A DNA stretch of 64,000 nt. Source: Ignelater luminosus. Taxonomy: Eukaryota > Arthropoda > Insecta > Coleoptera > Elateridae. Below are positions 58,645-64,000 of this stretch, one piece after another; positions within the stretch are counted from its first letter, which is position 1; every line of letters begins with the position of its first letter. A program made the position numbers and the translations under genes. Below the pieces are notes generated by a model, which ran no database searches, was not told where the DNA came from, and saw nothing but the letters and a program-made list of their open reading frames with translations. Where the stretch lies: assembly GCA_011009095.1 (NCBI GenBank), contig VTPC01091055.1, positions 323,825-387,824 on the forward strand, written 5' to 3'.

Positions 58645-58905
58645 ACGAATTTACTGTACAACCAGATTTCGCCACGGATTATCTGAAGATTTTTCTACGT
58701 TTTGAATGCCATGGTCTAATTCGCAATTTCGAACTAATAGTCTGTCGGTTATTTAGTGTCTACTAGTATTTAGAATAGATTTTGAGCGTTTTCCCCAGAA
58801 CTTCCAGATATTTACTAACAAAACGAATATTTACATCTGTCATTAGTCTCTAAATACGATTTGCAACTTTACAATTTTGTAGATTCTAGACGTAGAAATA
58901 TTTCG
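58645..58905. repeat. Single copy of the ~250-bp repeat
   Basis: It shares CCACGGATTATCTGAA, TTTTGAATGCCATGG, TTCGAACTAATAGTCTG and TTAGTGTCTA with the 52-kb array. It starts after TTCTAGACGAATTTACTGTAC and ends after a second TTCTAGACGTAG, so it spans slightly more than one unit. It lies just right of the LINE fragments. Confidence 0.75.
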
Positions 58906-59122
58906 GATATCTATTAGTTTAAGTCATCCTCCTTGCTTTGAGCAGCTGCCTCATAAAGACTTTAAATTATAACATCCAGTTATAAAATTCCCTCAATCAA
59001 CATCACTGTATCTCTAGATTTTCATTTCCATCTTTGCTATACCCTCATTTGAGGTTAACAGTACTTAAAGATTCTTTTTATGGTTCACCAGCGACACATT
59101 GTATGATCTTTGTTACATCTAC

Positions 59123-59810
59123 TTATAGTTGCAACGGCAAATGAGATGTCATTACTTTTTGATCTGGGATATGAACCATACCTTCGCAAACAAAAATTCT
59201 TAAACGACTTAGGCTAGGCTTCTTATCAGTCCACGCTTCTTCAGGGATCATATTTTTTAATGATTTTGTCGGATCAATATTCTTTTGGAAAATCAGCATA
59301 CTTCTGGTTTTCTCTACCTGAGTTCTCATCATTCAAGGAACAGATAATTAGTAATAGAAAAACTATTATTGTGTGAGCAAATGGCTTTTTAATCAGTTTT
59401 CTAGTTTGATTTTCCACAAAAATTTTAAAATAGTGTTAATAAAATAACCGAATACTTTTCTTGAAGAATCATCCACAAAAATTAATAAATACCTGGCACC
59501 ACCAAGAGGAGCTAGGTACCTCCATCGGTCTACACAAAATCGGTATGGACAAGTTCTAATAATTCTTTTGCTTTTCGTTTACTTTTCGTTTACTTTTCAG
59601 AAACGGTAGCTGCGATTGTTCTTCAACAAGGCAGATATCAAAATGGTTTTTTTCTACTTTATAACTGCTGTATCTAAACCGTCGGCCATATTGTTTAGGT
59701 AACCCGTGGCTCTTCCGTTCGGATGTTGGATTAGGTTTTAAAGCATTTGAATAGAGCATACTGATGGCATTTGACGCTACGAAGCCAGAAAGCAACAACA
59801 GCAACAAAAT
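59123..59810 (-). mobile_element. Ty1/copia LTR retrotransposon fossil (pre-integrase and integrase region)
   Basis: Minus-strand frames carry the end of the gag-pre-integrase segment (SQLPFLKSKRKVNEK) at the right and an integrase portion at the left (IDPTKSLKNMIPEEAWTDKK, then PSLSRLRIFVCEGMVHIPDQK), the usual copia order. No reverse transcriptase, protease or LTRs were found. It is a partial copy, broken by several changes, and probably old. Confidence 0.75.
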
Positions 59811-61553
59811 TACAAGTACCTACTGTAAAACGAAGTTACATATAAAATTGTTCAGAAATACCCTACTGCTGTTCTAGTTAACAATCTAATTCATAGTTAA
59901 ATAATCACGGTATCATTCCTACTTGACGTTGCTGTTGAGAATTTCAAACGTATACATATCTAAGAAGTAGTATTTTTCAAAAACATAATCATAGTGTGAA
60001 TTTTCCAGAAAGAAAATTTCGTTGTTAAACATAACTTTTTCTTTCAAACGTAATTGCGTAGGATACAATACGAACGAACACAGTTCATACCTATCATACT
60101 TGCCTATATGGTCATACATGAGGTTAAAGTACACACGTACGAAGCTATTAATAAATCCACCTTTCTAAAGATAGTTCGTAGAGTTCTATTATTCCATATC
60201 TATTGTACTGGTGTATACTATCTGATGGAAAATGAATGTTGACGTGCAATTTATTGCGCGGCATCGTTTGTGGAATTAATGTCACGACTTAAACTTGTTT
60301 CACTCATTCACTCAAGTTCTCTCTGTGTGTTTGAACTTGATTTTCTTTTAATGCAGTATAAATACGTTATACTGTGTATACTATACCTACTACGAACTCG
60401 TGACTGACTGACTGACTGTTTTTTTATTCTACCAGGAACATGGTAATTTGCAGTTAATTTTTTAGAAAATAAAAAAGCGCAAGGCGTACCGAAGTATTTA
60501 TTTAAATTGTAAGGACATCTGTTCTCTTGCAGAGACCTTGCCAGGTCGTCTATTTACATACGACTTCTTAAACTATAATATAAAAGAAACAAGACCTTGA
60601 TGGTGTGTAATTGAGACATCAAGGATTGTTGTTAATTATAATAAATTTATAATGTACTGCCTTTTGAATTGAATTATTAGGTCTTAATTTGAAAATCAAA
60701 GTACTTGTGTTGGTTGAAAGTGTAGGTAAAAAGTTCGGGGTATTACCATACCATGCAAAAAAGAGAGTATACCTACAGGATATACCTACTAAACTAGATT
60801 TCTAGATCTGTAAATATCCATTTAATCAAGAAATTATCGTCTTGAATAGTTGTTTTATGAAACTTACATATTTATACTAGATGACGTTGTTAGTAGTCTG
60901 CCGTGAAAGATAGGCCATCTCCCACAGTTCAAACATTGAACTGGAAGACAGAGAGGAATTAAACTATCTCTATGTCATTAATACCGAATGAACGTAAGAA
61001 GTTACGCTTCTCCCCCTTTTGATAATATTGTATTTTATTTAAATAAATTGGAAATATTATTAAAAGTAAATTTTCAATGACAGTTTACTAACCTTCAAAG
61101 CTAACACCGCTAACACCACACCGATCAATTGTTAGTGATAGAGTTCCTTGATTTCTAATATAAATCGCTACAATGGAAATAAAATTATTTACATTAAACA
61201 ACTCTTTAGCACTGGCGCAAAAATAGCTATTTTCGGTTTTGTTCTAACCATAACCGAAATATTTTGGTTGCGGTGTTTTCGTTCCCATTACCCTATCGTG
61301 ATTTCGTTTTCGCGAATCGGTTTAAAAAACCGGTTCATACCGTTATTACTTTTATTAGATTTTATTAAGTGAAATAATGCCGTTAGATAAACTCAAAAGA
61401 TTCTATAATTGCAATCGTTTTTCTCAATGTACTATTATAATAATAATCGCCACTGTGTCATTTCACCTCAAACTGCACAATTTTGCTTGCCTAATCTGGC
61501 TGTTATAGTAATTATCAAGAGCCAAAGTTTCCGAAAAATTGCGTGCACCGTTC
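59811..61553. other. AT-rich non-coding stretch, no gene seen
   Basis: No domain or paired ends. Small GACT tandem repeat (GTGACTGACTGACTGACTG) at about 60401-60419. The frames present lack family signatures. Confidence 0.5.
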
Positions 61554-63035
61554 TCTTTAAGCGTAAAGGTTTTCGATCTGTTTACAACAGGGGCTTGCCA
61601 TTTAGCTTAATTTAAAAGGCGAGTACCTTTTCTTGACAATCAAATTCTTGCTTACTTACTGTAATTTCCAGGACATTTAATTTCACAAAATTAATTTTCA
61701 ACATTAACCCGATGTTTTGAAATTCCAAAGAAAAATATGTACACATTCTTTTGATATTTCTTTTATAAGCTTGCAAAATATCAAGACGCAGTGCCTCTTA
61801 GTTAGTCGGTAATTACCTTCCAAGACAAAATAGTACTGCAGCACCGTGAGATGCACACAGAACACAATTAGACCCTTTTATTTAATTTTAAATTAGAAAT
61901 AGGCTACATTGCTAAACACTATCTACATCTAGATGTTATTAGAAAAGAAACTAGGAATTACATCTTTCAAACCTAAAAAACATTGCAGACATAATCGAGT
62001 TTAGACAATGTTTCTCCTTCACTTTCAAAGAAGAATCGTTAAATTATTATGGCCATTAAATTTAACTCGATGTTGCTGATACGATCAGATTCTGGCCAAT
62101 CAGATTATTAGAATTGAAATTTATTTACCTTCAATAATCTAATCCTGAATTTTTTGATAATGGGACGAAAAAATACAACTGTAACTTACCATACGTCAGA
62201 ATTACGTTCTCTTCTTGAATAGCAAAAACTCACGTTTACCTTTATGTTGGTTATCAGAAATTAAACTTAAAATTAATATTAGCAATGCAGTCAGACAACT
62301 TTTTGGACGTTGTGATTGAGCCGTGTCTTGGTTGAAAGCTAGCTTTCGTTGTTAATCTTTTAGTTGCACCTTCAATTCTATGGCAAGATACCTTTCCACG
62401 TGATGTCGCAAAAAAGGTGCCGCCCAGCATCACTTTCGAAATTTTCTTTAGAAATCACAGATTGCTTTAGTATTTCTTTTTTGTTTTTGTACTGAGCACA
62501 GCCTCGAGGACAAACAGAATGTGTCCCGTGAGCTCCAAGAAAAATTTATTTTTTTGGGGTTAGCTTGGCCAACCTCGAAGATTATTTTTATGCAGGATGT
62601 TTATAAAACAAAAGTAACTCCTTTCAGTTAACATAAAATTACCCGTTTTTGAATTTTGTATTTCCTTTCTTCCCCTGCTGACATCATCAGAATTATAAAA
62701 CTCTAATATCGTCTACACCCGAGAAGATTCTAGATGACCTTCGGATTTAGTATCAGGAAACGGCAAAATTCTCCTCTAGTTTTCTGTAGCCGTATAATTC
62801 TCCAGAAATAATGCATAGAAAAACCACGAAGCTGTTTAACCATGCTAAGATTAAATTCAAAGAGTTTAAACTTTCAATTTGTAGACTTATATTTATTTTG
62901 TAAAAACGATATACCGGTGTTTTGAATTATTTAGCTATCTTGTGACTTCTCGTATGACAAGCCTTCTGTGTCTTACATGTGATATACTCTTGAGTACACA
63001 ATGTATTCTTTGCAGCTAGGTTACCGAAAAAATAT
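61554..63035. repeat. Long dispersed repeat, copy 2
   Basis: The counterpart of 6526-7920 in the same orientation, somewhat longer. It ends at about 63035, shortly before the mariner derivative at 63056. Since copy 1 may run on further right, the mariner could have inserted into copy 2. No conserved coding frame is shared by the two copies. Confidence 0.8.
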
Positions 63036-63055
63036 GTTTGAATAGTACTCTAAAA

Positions 63056-63970
63056 GACCTCTTCGACAAACTATATTTGATACTTTTATTTTTAACAGTT
63101 CTTTAGATATTTACACTTTTATGGAAAACAAAATATTTGTAATAAAAATAGTAAAAACATTTTTGATAATAATTTCAAAAATCACAGGTGAACAATTTAT
63201 TTACTGTCGTAACAAATATTCAAAATGTTTGCAGTTAATTTATTGACACACTCCCAATCTATGGTAGAATTCGTCTCTGACATTGTGCAAATCACAGGTG
63301 AACAATTTATTAGTATAACAAAATGTTTAGAACACTGTCAAAATATTAGCATATTGGGGCCTACCTTTTAAATAATAACATTAACGGGGAACGGTACTTA
63401 GAGTTGCTCAGAGAAGAGCTTGTTCCAGCTTTGGCAGCTTTATATCCTAATCCGCGAGATCCAGATATTCCTAATGACACCATTTGGTTTCAACAGGATG
63501 GAGCACTAGCTCATTATGCGCGTACAGTTCGAGAATACTTAGGTGATGTTCTTCCAAACTGGTGGATTGGAAGACGAGGTTTCCTAGAATGACCAGCTAG
63601 ATCGCCAGACTTAGATCCATTGGATTTGTTTCTTTGGGGTTATTTGAAAAACAAATTATATAACACAAAACCTCAAGATCTAGATGATTTCAAGGAACGA
63701 ATTACAACAGAAATTAGAGGAATAACACGTGACATATTGCACAACGTCAGAGACGAATTCTACCATTGATTGGGAGTGTGTCAACAAATTAATTGAGAAC
63801 ATTTTGAATTTTTGTTACGATAGTAAATAAATTGTTCACTTATGAGTTTTGAAATTATTATTAAAAACGTTTTTATGATTTTTATTACAAACGTTGTTTT
63901 TCATAAAAGTGTAAATATCTCAAGAACTGTTAAAAATAAAAGTATCAAATGTTAGTTTGTTGAAGAGGTC
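63056..63970 (+). mobile_element. Rosa-like (DD41D) mariner derivative with 235-bp inverted arms
   Basis: The left end is GACCTCTTCGACAAACT, and the right end read inward is GACCTCTTCAACAAACT followed on the outside by TA (63971-63972). The left TA appears decayed (63051-63052). The left arm 63056-63290 and right arm 63737-63970 are near-identical inverted copies. The inner ~110 bases of each arm correspond to the 3' end of the transposase coding region, which is therefore present in sense on the right and in antisense on the left. Only the C-terminal third of the transposase lies between the arms. Confidence 0.88.
63345..63768 (+). pseudogene. Rosa-like mariner transposase, C-terminal third
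   Basis: It starts within the domain (NINGERYLELLREELVPALA), without the helix-turn-helix region or the first catalytic Asp. It continues DTIWFQQDGALAHYARTVRE (second Asp), a stop at 63591-63593 where relatives have Trp, then PARSPDLDPLDLFLWGYLKN and a tail ending near 63768. Counting the stop as a residue, 41 residues separate the QQD Asp from the LD Asp, the DD41D spacing of rosa-type mariners. It is followed by a non-coding tail inside the right arm. The copy cannot make active enzyme. Confidence 0.85.
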
Positions 63971-64000
63971 TATACTATACTATACTATTCAAAAATAAAA
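63971..64000. other. Window edge, short TATAC repeat
   Basis: TATACTATACTATACTATTC follows the mariner right end. The window ends here. Confidence 0.5.

Overview
The window looks like AT-rich intergenic or intronic DNA from an insect nuclear genome. The order cannot be fixed from sequence alone. The evidence is the content: hAT, Tc1, mariner (including a rosa-like DD41D type) and Mutator-like transposase remnants, RTE-like and RNase H-bearing LINE remnants, fold-back MITEs with TA target sites, a tRNA-derived SINE candidate, and weathered Ty3/gypsy and Ty1/copia fragments. There are no bacterial-style operons, no CRISPR array, no rRNA gene and no convincing intact tRNA.

Only one piece reads as ordinary host coding sequence: a putative first coding exon at 48097-48187 (+). 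It has a good start context, in-frame stops just upstream, a tiny in-frame uORF and a usable splice donor. If real, the sequence to its right is probably a long first intron and the sequence to its left the promoter and intergenic region. I did not recognise the protein.

Layout. 0-3 kb is mostly plain AT-rich DNA. 3.0-4.5 kb is a composite repeat. 6.5-7.9 kb holds copy 1 of a dispersed repeat whose copy 2 is at 61.6-63.0 kb. 8.4 kb, 12.2 kb and 37.9-38.7 kb share related GC-richer repeats. 13.0-14.6 kb is an unclassified non-autonomous element with inverted ends and internal ~285-bp repeats. 16.3-16.8 kb has a LINE ORF1 remnant, 19.6-20.5 kb a gypsy fossil and 20.66-20.8 kb a SINE-like copy. 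23.47-27.02 kb is the best-defined element: a hAT transposon with matching termini, a perfect 8-bp target duplication and a transposase lacking its catalytic centre. It carries a smaller hAT-type MITE and another repeat inside. 27.7-28.2 kb and 29.4-30.3 kb are fold-back elements. 32.5-34.8 kb is an RTE-like LINE, 35.3-36.6 kb a Tc1 element, 39.06-39.71 kb a core-deleted mariner, 39.8-40.6 kb a remnant of a transposon-like gene interrupted by a MITE, 41.2-41.7 kb another mariner-like transposase, 44.4-44.8 kb a Mutator-like transposase piece and 45.9-46.2 kb a LINE endonuclease piece. After the host exon come a ~250-bp satellite family (52.2, 54.1 and 58.7 kb), a MITE with doubled ends (53.2-54.0 kb), RNase H-type LINE fragments (57.1-58.4 kb), a copia fossil (59.1-59.8 kb) and, at the right edge, a rosa-like mariner derivative with 235-bp inverted arms.

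No functional cooperation among genes can be read here, because nearly every coding stretch is a broken mobile element. The most interesting structures are the two mariner derivatives that keep a transposase C-terminal fragment between long inverted arms, the palindromic composite at 13.0-14.6 kb, and the family of repeats shared between loci 10-55 kb apart. I found no convincing new biochemical system.
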